A stretch of 64,000 nucleotides of DNA from Streptomyces sp. NBC_01463 (GTDB taxonomy: Bacteria; Actinomycetota; Actinomycetes; Streptomycetales; Streptomycetaceae), in contig CP109468.1 of NCBI GenBank assembly GCA_036227345.1, forward strand, positions 4,402,001 to 4,466,000, read 5' to 3'. The position numbers and the translations under genes are program-made. Each line of letters starts with the position of its first letter. Within the stretch, counting starts at the first letter, position 1. This document shows positions 57,007 to 64,000 of this stretch, one piece after another. Under the pieces are notes generated by a model. The model ran no database searches and was not told the DNA's origin. It was given only the letters and a program-made list of their open reading frames with translations.

Positions 57007-57452
57007 ACCGCCGCACCACCCTCGCCGGCGTCCTGACCCTCTCCACGGGTCTGACGCTGGCGGGGTGCTCCACCTCGGACAGCACACCGGAACTGAAGGT
57101 CATCGGCGCGTTCATGCCGCAGCCCGTCAGCGACATGGCGGCCGGCTTCCTCGTCGTGAAGAACAACGGCGGCAGCTCGGACCGGCTCACCTCGGTCACC
57201 AGTCCGCTGTCGGACGACGTCACGATCCACGAGACGAAGAACCAGGTCATGCGCATGGTGACGTCCTTCGACGTACCCGCGGGCGGTGAGCTGGACCTGG
57301 AACGCGGTGGAAACCACATCATGTTCGCGAAGCTCAAGCAGCAGCCCAAGCAGGGCCAGAAGGTGTCCGTGGAACTGCACTTCGAGAAGGCCGGCCCCAT
57401 CAGGGTCGACCTTCCCGTGAAGGAGACCACCCACAACCCGAAGAAGCAGTGA
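57003..57452 (+). CDS. Copper chaperone PCu(A)C lipoprotein
   Basis: A 149-residue extracytoplasmic Cu(I) carrier. The lipobox is LTLAGC (Cys22). The metal motif is present as His76, Met83/Met85, His105 and Met107 (HETKNQVMRM and GNHIMF). These chaperones hand Cu to Sco-like partners or Cu-A sites, matching the coupled upstream gene. It has a GTG start inside the Sco stop. CopCD follows 14 bases later. S. lividans has the equivalent ECuC in the same setting. Confidence 0.94.
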   Translation: MNRRTTLAGVLTLSTGLTLAGCSTSDSTPELKVIGAFMPQPVSDMAAGFLVVKNNGGSSDRLTSVTSPLSDDVTIHETKNQVMRMVTSFDVPAGGELDLERGGNHIMFAKLKQQPKQGQKVSVELHFEKAGPIRVDLPVKETTHNPKKQ

Positions 57453-57466
57453 GGGACTGACCGACC

Positions 57467-59455
57467 ATGACAGCCACCGCCCCGCCCTTCGGGCCGGCCC
57501 CGTCCATATCCGCACCCGCCCGGCGGCGGCCGCTCGCCGTCGCCGGGCTCCTCGCCGCGCTGGCCGGCGTGGTGTTCGGTCTGCTGCTGGCCGTCGCGGG
57601 CCCCGCGTCGGCGCACGCCGCGCTGACCGGGAGCGATCCGCAGGACGGGGCGGTGGTCGCCACCGCACCCAAGGAGGTCACGCTCACCTTCTCCGAACAG
57701 GTCGCCATGGGCGAGGGCTCCATCCGGATCCTCGACCCGGACGGCAAGCGCGCCGACACTGAGAAGGCCCCGAGCGACCTGACCGCAGGCTCCACCGTGA
57801 AGTACGGCGTCTCCCTGCACACCGGGCTGCCCGACGGTACGTACACCGTCGCCTGGCAGGCGGTCTCCGCCGACAGCCATCCGGTGTCCGGCGCCTTCAC
57901 CTTCTCCATCGGCGCGCCCTCGGAGACCACGGTCGCCCTCCCGGACAACGAGGCCGGCGGCGGCCTCGTCGGCACGCTCTACGGCATCGCCCGCTACGCC
58001 GCGTACGCCGGATTCATCGTGCTCGCCGGCGGTGCCGCCTTCGTGCTGGCCTGCTGGCAGCGCGGGGCGGGCGCGCGCCCGCTGCAGCGCCTCGTCGTCC
58101 GCGGCTGGATGACCCTCACCGCCGCGACGATCGCCATGCTGCTGCTGCGCAGCCCGTACACCGGTTCCGGGAAGCTCGGCGACGCCTTCGACCTCGACGG
58201 TCTGAAGGCGGTCCTCGACACCAAGCCGGGCGCCGCGCTCGTCTCGCGGCTGCTGCTGCTCGGCGCCAGTGCGCTGTTCATCGCGGTGCTGTTCGGGGCG
58301 TACGCGAAGCGCGAGGACGAACGCGAGAAGAAGGACCTCACCTTCGGCCTCTCCCTCGGCGGTGCGGTCATTGCCGCCGGAATCGCCGGAACCTGGGCGC
58401 TGGCCGAGCATGCGTCGACCGGTATCCAGCCGGGCATCGCCATGCCCGTCGACGTGCTCCATCTGCTGGCCGTCGCGGCCTGGCTGGGCGGACTCTCCGC
58501 CCTGCTGGTCGCGCTGTACCGCACCCCCGACATCACCGCCGCCGCCGTGCGGCGCTTCTCCCGCATCGCGTTCACCAGCGTGCTCGTGCTCACCGCGACC
58601 GGGATCTACCAGTCCTGGCGCCAGGTCGGCTCCTGGTCCGCGCTGACCGGGACCGGGTACGGGCAGCTGCTGCTCGTGAAGGTGGGGCTCGTCGCCGTCC
58701 TCGTCGGGATCGCCGGGATCTCCCGCAGGTGGACCGCCCGGCTGGCGACGGGCGGAAGCACGGAAGAGGCAACCGAGTCCGCCACGGCCGAGGCGGAGAG
58801 CACGGCCGGTGAGGAAGAGGAGCGGGAGGCGGCGGAGGTCACGGCTCCCGCGGCCCCGCACTCCGCCGGTGCCGAGGACCCCGCGCGAACCGCCCAGCTC
58901 GCCCGGCAGCAGGCCGCCGTGGCGACCGCGCAGAAGAAGCGGATACGGGACGCCGACCCCGACCGGTCCGGCCTGCGCCGCTCCGTGCTCGCCGAGGTCG
59001 GCGTCGCGGTGGCGCTGCTGGCGGTCACCACCATCCTGACCTCGACCGAGCCCGGCCGTACCGAGGAGGAGGCGGCGCGCTCGTCCACGCCGGCCGCCGC
59101 ACCCGCGGCGAGCGGCCCCGTCAACCTCACGCTGCCCTTCGACACGGGCGGCAAGAACGGCAAGGGCACGGTCCGCATGGACCTGGACCCCGGACGCACC
59201 GGAACCAACGTGGTGCACCTCTGGATCGACGGCATCGACGGAAAGGCCATGGACGTCCCCGAGGTGAAGCTCGCCTTCACCCTGAAGTCCAAGGACATCG
59301 GGCCCCTGCCCGCCGTACCCGTCCGGCTGACCGAGGGCCACTGGACGTCCACCGGCGTCCAGATCCCGATCGCCGGCGACTGGAACGTCGCGGTGACCGT
59401 GCGGACCTCGGACATCGACCAGACCACCGTCGACAAGAACGTGAAGATCGGCTGA
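57467..59455 (+). CDS. CopC-CopD fusion copper transport protein
   Basis: A 662-residue protein. After a signal helix, ASA cleavage exposes His50 at the mature N-terminus, the CopC copper ligand, and a second His lies in SADSHPVSG. The CopC domain is about 50-155. It is followed by eight or more helices of CopD type (about 170-430), a long Glu/Ala-rich charged loop (about 425-500), another helix near 509-525, and a C-terminal extracellular beta domain (NLTLPFDTGGKNGKGTVRM). The complex imports copper or keeps it available. It is tightly packed between PCu(A)C and the peroxidase. Confidence 0.92.
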   Translation: MTATAPPFGPAPSISAPARRRPLAVAGLLAALAGVVFGLLLAVAGPASAHAALTGSDPQDGAVVATAPKEVTLTFSEQVAMGEGSIRILDPDGKRADTEKAPSDLTAGSTVKYGVSLHTGLPDGTYTVAWQAVSADSHPVSGAFTFSIGAPSETTVALPDNEAGGGLVGTLYGIARYAAYAGFIVLAGGAAFVLACWQRGAGARPLQRLVVRGWMTLTAATIAMLLLRSPYTGSGKLGDAFDLDGLKAVLDTKPGAALVSRLLLLGASALFIAVLFGAYAKREDEREKKDLTFGLSLGGAVIAAGIAGTWALAEHASTGIQPGIAMPVDVLHLLAVAAWLGGLSALLVALYRTPDITAAAVRRFSRIAFTSVLVLTATGIYQSWRQVGSWSALTGTGYGQLLLVKVGLVAVLVGIAGISRRWTARLATGGSTEEATESATAEAESTAGEEEEREAAEVTAPAAPHSAGAEDPARTAQLARQQAAVATAQKKRIRDADPDRSGLRRSVLAEVGVAVALLAVTTILTSTEPGRTEEEAARSSTPAAAPAASGPVNLTLPFDTGGKNGKGTVRMDLDPGRTGTNVVHLWIDGIDGKAMDVPEVKLAFTLKSKDIGPLPAVPVRLTEGHWTSTGVQIPIAGDWNVAVTVRTSDIDQTTVDKNVKIG

Positions 59456-59463
59456 GCAGGACC

Positions 59464-60798
59464 GTGAGCGGAAAAAGCAGAAGCACCACAAGGACCGGCG
59501 GAAAGCCGTCGGTCGGCACGGGCAGCAAGCCCGCTGCCGACGCCCCGGCGGCGGGCACGATCTCCCGGCGGCGCCTCCTGGGCACCGCCGGCGCGGCCGG
59601 GGCGACCGGTCTCGTGCTCGGTGCGGCCGGTGGCGCCACCGGCTATGCCGCGGCCCAGGACGAGGCGCCGGCCGCGCTGACCTCCGTCGGCTCCACCGAG
59701 GTGATGTTTCACGGGAAACATCAACCGGGGATCACCACTCCGCTTCAGGCCCGTGGCCACCTCATCGCCTTCGACCTGGCCCCCGGGGCCGGCCGGAAGG
59801 AGGCGGCGGCCCTGATGCGCCGCTGGTCGGCCGCGGCACAGCGGCTGATGGCCGGTGAATCCACCGGCGGCGCGGCGGACGGTACGGGGCACGACACCGG
59901 CATCGCGCTGGACGCCGGGCCGTCCTCGCTGACCGTCACCTTCGGCTTCGGCGCCACCTTCTTCACGCGCACGGGACTGACGGACCACCGCCCGCCGGCA
60001 CTCGACCCGCTGCCGCCGTTCTCGGCCGACCATCTCGACGCCCGCCGCTCCAACGGCGATCTCTGGGTGCAGATCGGCGCCGACGACGCGCTCGTCGCCT
60101 TCCACGCCCTGCGGGCCGTGCAGAAGGAGGCCGGCTCGACGGCCACCGTGCGCTGGCAGATGAACGGCTTCAACCGCACCCCCGGAGCCACCGCGAAGCC
60201 GATGACCGCCCGCAATCTGATGGGCCAGGTCGACGGCACCGGAAACCCGAAGCCGGCCGACGGCGACTTCGACCGGCGCATCTTCGTCCCGTCCGGCGAC
60301 GCCGCGTACGAGTGGCTGGCGGGCGGCTCGTACGCGGTGGTCCGGCGCATCAGGATGCTGCTCGACGACTGGGAGAAGCTCCCGGTGGAACGTCAGGAAC
60401 GGGTCATCGGCCGGCGCAAGGCGGACGGCGCCCCGCTCAGCGGCGGCACCGAGACCACCGAGATGGACCTCGACAGGACGGGCGCCGACGGCAAGCTCCT
60501 GATCCCCGACAACGCGCACGCCCGGATCTCCTCGCCCGACCGCAACAGCGGTGCGGCGATGCTGCGGCGCCCGTTCTCGTACCACGACGGCATCGCCGCG
60601 GACGGCACTCCGGACGCCGGGCTGCTGTTCATCTGCTGGCAGGCGGATCCGCTGCGCGGCTTCGTGCCGGTGCAGCGGAAACTCGACCGCGGCGACGCCC
60701 TGTCGCCGTTCCTCCGCCACGAGGCGAGCGGACTGTTCGCGGTGCCGGGCGGTGCGGCGGACGGGGAGTACGTGGGACAGCGGCTGCTGGAGGCCTGA
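59464..60798 (+). CDS. dtpA: Dyp-type haem peroxidase, Tat-exported (DtpA/EfeB-like)
   Basis: A 444-residue peroxidase. The Tat signal SRRRLLG lies at 34-40, preceded by a 33-residue Ser/Gly-rich extension, and followed by the Dyp fold. The GxxDG motif is GQVDG (Asp257), a distal catalytic residue, and the candidate haem ligand is His353 in NAHARI. In S. lividans DtpA acts with Sco and the copper chaperone in maturation of the copper oxidase GlxA during hyphal growth. Gene order here supports the same role, so the deferrochelatase name EfeB is less likely. It starts at GTG, 9 bases after CopCD. Confidence 0.9.
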   Translation: MSGKSRSTTRTGGKPSVGTGSKPAADAPAAGTISRRRLLGTAGAAGATGLVLGAAGGATGYAAAQDEAPAALTSVGSTEVMFHGKHQPGITTPLQARGHLIAFDLAPGAGRKEAAALMRRWSAAAQRLMAGESTGGAADGTGHDTGIALDAGPSSLTVTFGFGATFFTRTGLTDHRPPALDPLPPFSADHLDARRSNGDLWVQIGADDALVAFHALRAVQKEAGSTATVRWQMNGFNRTPGATAKPMTARNLMGQVDGTGNPKPADGDFDRRIFVPSGDAAYEWLAGGSYAVVRRIRMLLDDWEKLPVERQERVIGRRKADGAPLSGGTETTEMDLDRTGADGKLLIPDNAHARISSPDRNSGAAMLRRPFSYHDGIAADGTPDAGLLFICWQADPLRGFVPVQRKLDRGDALSPFLRHEASGLFAVPGGAADGEYVGQRLLEA

Positions 60799-60826
60799 GC
60801 CGCGACGGGCACATTAGGGTGACGGT

Positions 60827-61762
60827 ATGTCCGCCACGCGCTACGCCTATCTCGGCCCCGAGGGCACCTTCACCGAGGTCGCCCTCCGTACGCTCCCGGA
60901 AGCCGCCACCCGTGAACTCGTGCCGATGGTCTCCGTACCGGCGGCACTGGACGCGGTGCGCAACGGCACGGCTGCCGCGGCGCTCGTACCGATCGAGAAC
61001 TCGGTCGAGGGCGGCATCACCACCACCCTCGACCAGCTGACCACCGGCGAACCGCTCATGATCTACCGCGAGGTGCTGCTCTCCATCACCTTCGCGCTGC
61101 TCGTGCGTCCCGGCACCAAGCTGTCCGACGTCAAGACGGTCACCGCTCACCCGGCCGCTCAGCCGCAGGTGCGCAACTGGATGGCGGCCCATCTCCCGCA
61201 GGCCGTATGGGAGTCGGCGGCGTCGAATGCGGACGGGGCCCGGCTGGTTCAGGAGGGGCGGTTCGACGCCGCCTTCGCCGGGGAGTTCGCGGCGGCCACC
61301 TACGGCCTGGAGCCGCTGGTGACGGAGATCCACGACGCGGAGAACGCGCAGACCCGCTTCGTGCTGGTGGGGCGGCCGGCCCGGCCGGCGGCACCGACCG
61401 GCGCCGACAAGACCTCGGTGGTCATCTGGCTCGGCGACGACCACCCCGGTGCGCTGCTCGAACTGCTCCAGGAGTTCGCGGTGCGCGGGGTGAACCTGAT
61501 GCTGATCCAGTCCCGGCCGACGGGCGCGGGGATCGGCAACTACTGCTTCGCGGTGGACGCCGAAGGCCATATCTCCGACCGGCGGGTCGGAGAGGCGCTG
61601 ATGGGGCTGAAGCGCATCTGTCCGAACGTGCGGTTCCTCGGCTCCTATCCGCGGGCCGGTGTGACGCCGGCGGAGGTACGGCCCCTGCGCGCGGGGACGT
61701 CGGACGTGGAGTTCGCCGAGGCCTCCGACTGGCTCACCCGGAGCCGGGACGGCCGGGCCTGA
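60827..61762 (+). CDS. pheA: Prephenate dehydratase
   Basis: A 311-residue cytoplasmic enzyme converting prephenate to phenylpyruvate in phenylalanine synthesis. The PDT domain (about 4-185) includes YLGPEGTFTEVAL, PIENSVEGGI and the catalytic-site TRF in NAQTRFVLVG. The ACT domain (about 200-285) has GALLELLQEFAVRGVNL and IQSRP, close to the usual ESRP that binds Phe for feedback control. TAGGGT ends 6 bases before the ATG and no ribosome site is seen, so the transcript is probably leaderless. It begins 28 bases after the peroxidase gene. Confidence 0.95.
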   Translation: MSATRYAYLGPEGTFTEVALRTLPEAATRELVPMVSVPAALDAVRNGTAAAALVPIENSVEGGITTTLDQLTTGEPLMIYREVLLSITFALLVRPGTKLSDVKTVTAHPAAQPQVRNWMAAHLPQAVWESAASNADGARLVQEGRFDAAFAGEFAAATYGLEPLVTEIHDAENAQTRFVLVGRPARPAAPTGADKTSVVIWLGDDHPGALLELLQEFAVRGVNLMLIQSRPTGAGIGNYCFAVDAEGHISDRRVGEALMGLKRICPNVRFLGSYPRAGVTPAEVRPLRAGTSDVEFAEASDWLTRSRDGRA

Positions 61763-61879
61763 CGGCTCGGGTTCCGCGTACTCCGGGTCCTTCGCGCCCC
61801 GGGCCCCCTGCACTGCGGTCCCGGGCCTCCACAGCCCCGTACAGCCGGTGCGATCAGCCGATTGTCCGTGCCGGGCAAG

Positions 61880-62177
61880 TTATCCACAGGCGCACGCCTC
61901 GACCTGGGGACAAGTCGACACCGCAACGCGACATGGTCGACAAATCTGCCCACTCCGCTCAGATCAGTCCACAGGTCGGCGGGTCGCCCCTTGTCAGCTC
62001 AATTCCATTGATCAACTCTTTAGGGCGAGGAATTCCCACCCGAACGAGCGTGTGATGGGGGTTTGAACCGTGAATCCACAAGCCTTGATGCGGCTTTCGG
62101 AATGATCTCCTCCATGTCCACAGGTCTTCCTCACAGCCTGTGGATAACCCACCCGGACCGGTCACTCCTGTGGACAA
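61880..62177. other. Cluster of DnaA-box-like sites in the pheA-serS gap
   Basis: Sites resembling the Streptomyces DnaA box TTGTCCACA are found at 61880-61888 (TTATCCACA, plus), 61905-61913 (TTGTCCCCA, minus), 61965-61973 (CAGTCCACA, plus), 62114-62122 (ATGTCCACA, plus), 62139-62147 (TTATCCACA, minus) and 62169-62177 (perfect TTGTCCACA, minus). The surrounding 640-base gap has no gene and is AT-rich for this genome. It may titrate DnaA or be a DnaA-controlled promoter for serS. Confidence 0.55.
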
Positions 62178-62228
62178 GCGGCAGCCAACTCCCCTTGCGA
62201 TCAAGGCTGATGCGTCAAGATCCATAGC

Positions 62229-62266
62229 CCTTCTGCCCCATTTAGGGGAAAAGGATCTCTTTTCTT
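62229..62266 (+). terminator. Terminator-like hairpin upstream of serS
   Basis: CCTT and CCCC (62229-62239) can pair with GGGG and AAGG (62245-62254) around an ATTTA loop, followed by the T-rich run TCTCTTTTCTT. An outer AGATCC (62218) and GGATCT (62253) pair compete. It may be a late terminator of the pheA transcript or an attenuator for an upstream serS promoter. Confidence 0.45.
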
Positions 62267-62403
62267 GACGATGCCGCCCCGTGCCACGCCGCACCATCCG
62301 CAGATTCCGTTCCCAGCATTACCAATACCGGCAATTCGGGCAAACTGACACGCTTGGCGATATCGGTTCGAGCGGGGGAAGCCGACACCGGTAGCCTGGA
62401 GGG

Positions 62404-63693
62404 GTGATTGACCTTCGCCTGCTTCGTGAGGACCCCGACCGTGTTCGCGCCTCCCAGCGCGCCCGTGGAGAGGACGTCGCACTCGTCGACGCCCTGCTCT
62501 CCGCCGACGAACGGCGCAGGTCGTCCGGGGTCCGGTTCGACGAACTCCGTTCCGAGCAGAAAACGCTCGGCAAGCTCATCTCCAAGGCCTCCCCCGAGGA
62601 GCGCGCCGAACTCCTGAAGAAGGCCGAGCAGCTGAAGGCCGACGTCAAGACGGCCGACGCGGCGCAGGACGAGGCCGACGAGGAGGCCAAGGGCCTGCTG
62701 CTGCGGCTCGGCAACATCGTCCACACGGACGTGCCGGTCGGCGGCGAGGAGGACTTCGTCGTCCTGGAGACGCACGGCACCATCCGCGACTTCGGTGCCG
62801 AGGGCTTCGAGCCCAAGGACCACCTGGAGCTCGGCGAGGCGCTCGGCGCGATCGACATGGAGCGCGGCGCCAAGGTGTCCGGCTCGCGCTTCTACTACCT
62901 GACGGGCGTCGGCGCCCTGCTGGAGCTCGCCCTCGTCAACGCGGCGATCGCCCAGGCCACCGAGGCGGGCTTCATCCCGATGCTCACCCCCGCGCTGGTC
63001 CGCCCGCGCGCCATGGAGGGCACCGGCTTCCTCGGCCAGGCCGCGGAGAACGTGTACCACCTGGAGAAGGACGACTACTACCTGGTCGGCACCTCCGAGG
63101 TCCCCCTCGCCGCGTACCACATGGACGAGATCATCGACGCGGAGAAGCTGCCGCTGCGCTACGCGGGCTTCTCGCCGTGCTTCCGCCGCGAGGCCGGTAC
63201 GTACGGCAAGGACACCCGCGGCATCTTCCGCGTCCACCAGTTCGACAAGGTCGAGATGTTCTCGTACGTCGACCCGGCGGACGCCGAGGCCGAGCACCAG
63301 CGGCTCCTGGACTGGGAGAAGCAGTGGCTCACCGCCCTCGGACTGCCCTTCCAGGTGATCGACGTCGCCACCGGTGACCTGGGCGCCTCGGCCTCCAGGA
63401 AGTTCGACTGCGAGGCGTGGATCCCGACCCAGGGCAAGTACCGCGAGCTGACGTCCGCGTCCAACTGCGACGGCTTCCAGGCACGCCGCCTGTCCGTCCG
63501 GATGCGGGACACCCGCGACGGCAAGAAGGTCCTGAAGCCTCTCGCCACGCTGAACGGCACGCTGTGCGCCGTACCGCGGACGATCGTGGCGATCCTGGAG
63601 AACCACCAGCTGGCCGACGGTTCGGTACGGGTGCCCGAGGTGCTCCGTCCGTACCTGGGCGGGCGTGAGGTTCTGGAGCCGGTCGCCAAGTGA
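62404..63693 (+). CDS. serS: Seryl-tRNA synthetase
   Basis: A 429-residue class II synthetase charging all serine tRNAs. The N-terminal coiled-coil arm (about 1-110) carries the long heptads [20 protein letters not shown]; the catalytic core has motif 2 [20 protein letters not shown] and motif 3 [22 protein letters not shown] start: TAGCCT ends 6 bases before it and GGAGGG abuts the codon too closely to be a working ribosome site, so the mRNA is probably leaderless. The HAD gene starts within its stop (GTGA overlap). Confidence 0.97.
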   Translation: MIDLRLLREDPDRVRASQRARGEDVALVDALLSADERRRSSGVRFDELRSEQKTLGKLISKASPEERAELLKKAEQLKADVKTADAAQDEADEEAKGLLLRLGNIVHTDVPVGGEEDFVVLETHGTIRDFGAEGFEPKDHLELGEALGAIDMERGAKVSGSRFYYLTGVGALLELALVNAAIAQATEAGFIPMLTPALVRPRAMEGTGFLGQAAENVYHLEKDDYYLVGTSEVPLAAYHMDEIIDAEKLPLRYAGFSPCFRREAGTYGKDTRGIFRVHQFDKVEMFSYVDPADAEAEHQRLLDWEKQWLTALGLPFQVIDVATGDLGASASRKFDCEAWIPTQGKYRELTSASNCDGFQARRLSVRMRDTRDGKKVLKPLATLNGTLCAVPRTIVAILENHQLADGSVRVPEVLRPYLGGREVLEPVAK

Positions 63694-64000
63694 CCTTTCC
63701 CTACAAGCTCGTCGCGACCGACCTCGACGGCACGCTGCTGCGTGACGACGACACGGTCTCCGGGCGCACGCGCGAGGCACTGGCCGCGGTCACCGCGGCC
63801 GGTGCGGCGCACATCATCGTCACCGGCCGCGCCGTCCCGTGGACCCGGCACATCCTGGACGACCTGGGCTACGAGGGCCTCGCGGTCTGCGGCCAGGGCG
63901 CGCAGGTCTACCACGCGGGCGAGCACAAGCTGCTGACGTCACTGACGCTGGACCGGCAGCTGGCCGGTCTCGCGCTGTCCAAGGTCGAGGCCGAGGTCGG
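63690..64000 (+). CDS. HAD family hydrolase (Cof-type), 3' end cut by window edge
   Basis: The first 103 codons of a HAD-superfamily phosphatase. Motif I is [13 protein letters not shown], with the nucleophile and acid/base Asp pair, and motif II is IIVTGRAV with its Thr. The spacing fits the Cof/YbjI sugar-phosphatase group. The GTG start overlaps the serS stop, so translation is coupled. The rest of the gene lies beyond the window. Confidence 0.9.
   Translation, partial: MTFPYKLVATDLDGTLLRDDDTVSGRTREALAAVTAAGAAHIIVTGRAVPWTRHILDDLGYEGLAVCGQGAQVYHAGEHKLLTSLTLDRQLAGLALSKVEAEV

Noticed and set aside
62178..62403. T-box riboswitch upstream of serS
   Set aside because: No T-box sequence (TGG-containing antiterminator bulge) or specifier loop could be recognised; only a simple hairpin is present.

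Overview
The window is a stretch of Streptomyces chromosome. The evidence is very high GC with almost all coding third positions G or C, frequent GTG starts, tandem sigF/sigN-type sporulation sigma factors, actinomycete-only families (DUF5926, Dabb, subtilisin-inhibitor-like protein, DtpA-type peroxidase) and many regulator genes. From memory, gene content and order match, in reverse, the S. coelicolor region running from sigF/sigN towards serS, which lies on the oriC side of the chromosome. No insertion sequence, integrase, CRISPR array or rRNA was seen. Three tRNA genes are present, all on the minus strand: Arg-ACG, Ser-GCT and Ser-TGA.

Layout. 1-2.4 kb: truncated FAH-family hydrolase, SDR dehydrogenase and FadR-type regulator. 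2.4-6.6 kb: hairpin-rich gap, 54-residue membrane peptide, Dabb protein, sigF, sigN, a lipoprotein and a small membrane protein. 7.0-12.6 kb: MarR regulator with twin operator-like repeats, an MFS exporter fused to three carboxypeptidase-regulatory-like repeats, a YceI protein carrying a related module, a PPOX-fold protein and a 2-hydroxyacid dehydrogenase. 12.6-15.1 kb: TetR regulator and DHA2 exporter with a large operator-like palindrome. 15.2-22 kb: secreted endonuclease/phosphatase, then a tight minus-strand operon of response regulator, histidine kinase, GT2-GtrA glycosyltransferase and GT39 glycosyltransferase. 22-28 kb: amidohydrolase, DUF2797 protein, then an ECF41 sigma factor flanked by a flavin oxidoreductase and an NDH-2-like flavoprotein that carry the same upstream palindrome.

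28-37 kb: VOC protein, two tRNAs, SSI-like inhibitor, a 1451-residue PAS/degenerate-kinase/receiver protein, an acyl-CoA ligase and a SigE-family sigma factor. 37.4-42.2 kb: a five-gene operon in the same order as the mycobacterial igr (C22 steroid side-chain) genes, with overlapping start and stop codons. 42.5-50.2 kb: Asn-rich secreted protein, Prim-Pol behind a LexA-like box, tRNA-Ser, HtrA-type protease, glycerophosphodiesterase, HATPase anti-sigma-type protein, DUF5926 protein, a 790-base non-coding stretch with a 5 x 20 bp tandem repeat, and a second Prim-Pol-like protein lacking catalytic residues. 50.7-54.4 kb: SpoIIE-type phosphatase, aminopeptidase P and another HATPase. 54.6-60.8 kb: membrane protein and a copper cassette (YcnI, Sco, PCu(A)C, CopCD, DtpA-like peroxidase). 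60.8-64 kb: pheA, a gap with several DnaA-box-like sites, serS and the start of a HAD hydrolase.

Working together: the copper cassette probably feeds copper to extracytoplasmic enzymes. The two-component operon probably couples an envelope signal to lipid-linked sugar transfer. The igr-like operon forms a complete acyl-CoA dehydrogenase/hydratase/aldolase set. The HATPase and SpoIIE-type proteins are typical of Streptomyces partner-switching control of sigma factors such as SigF and SigN, although no direct partner can be read from sequence. All family calls are by eye; no similarity search was run.
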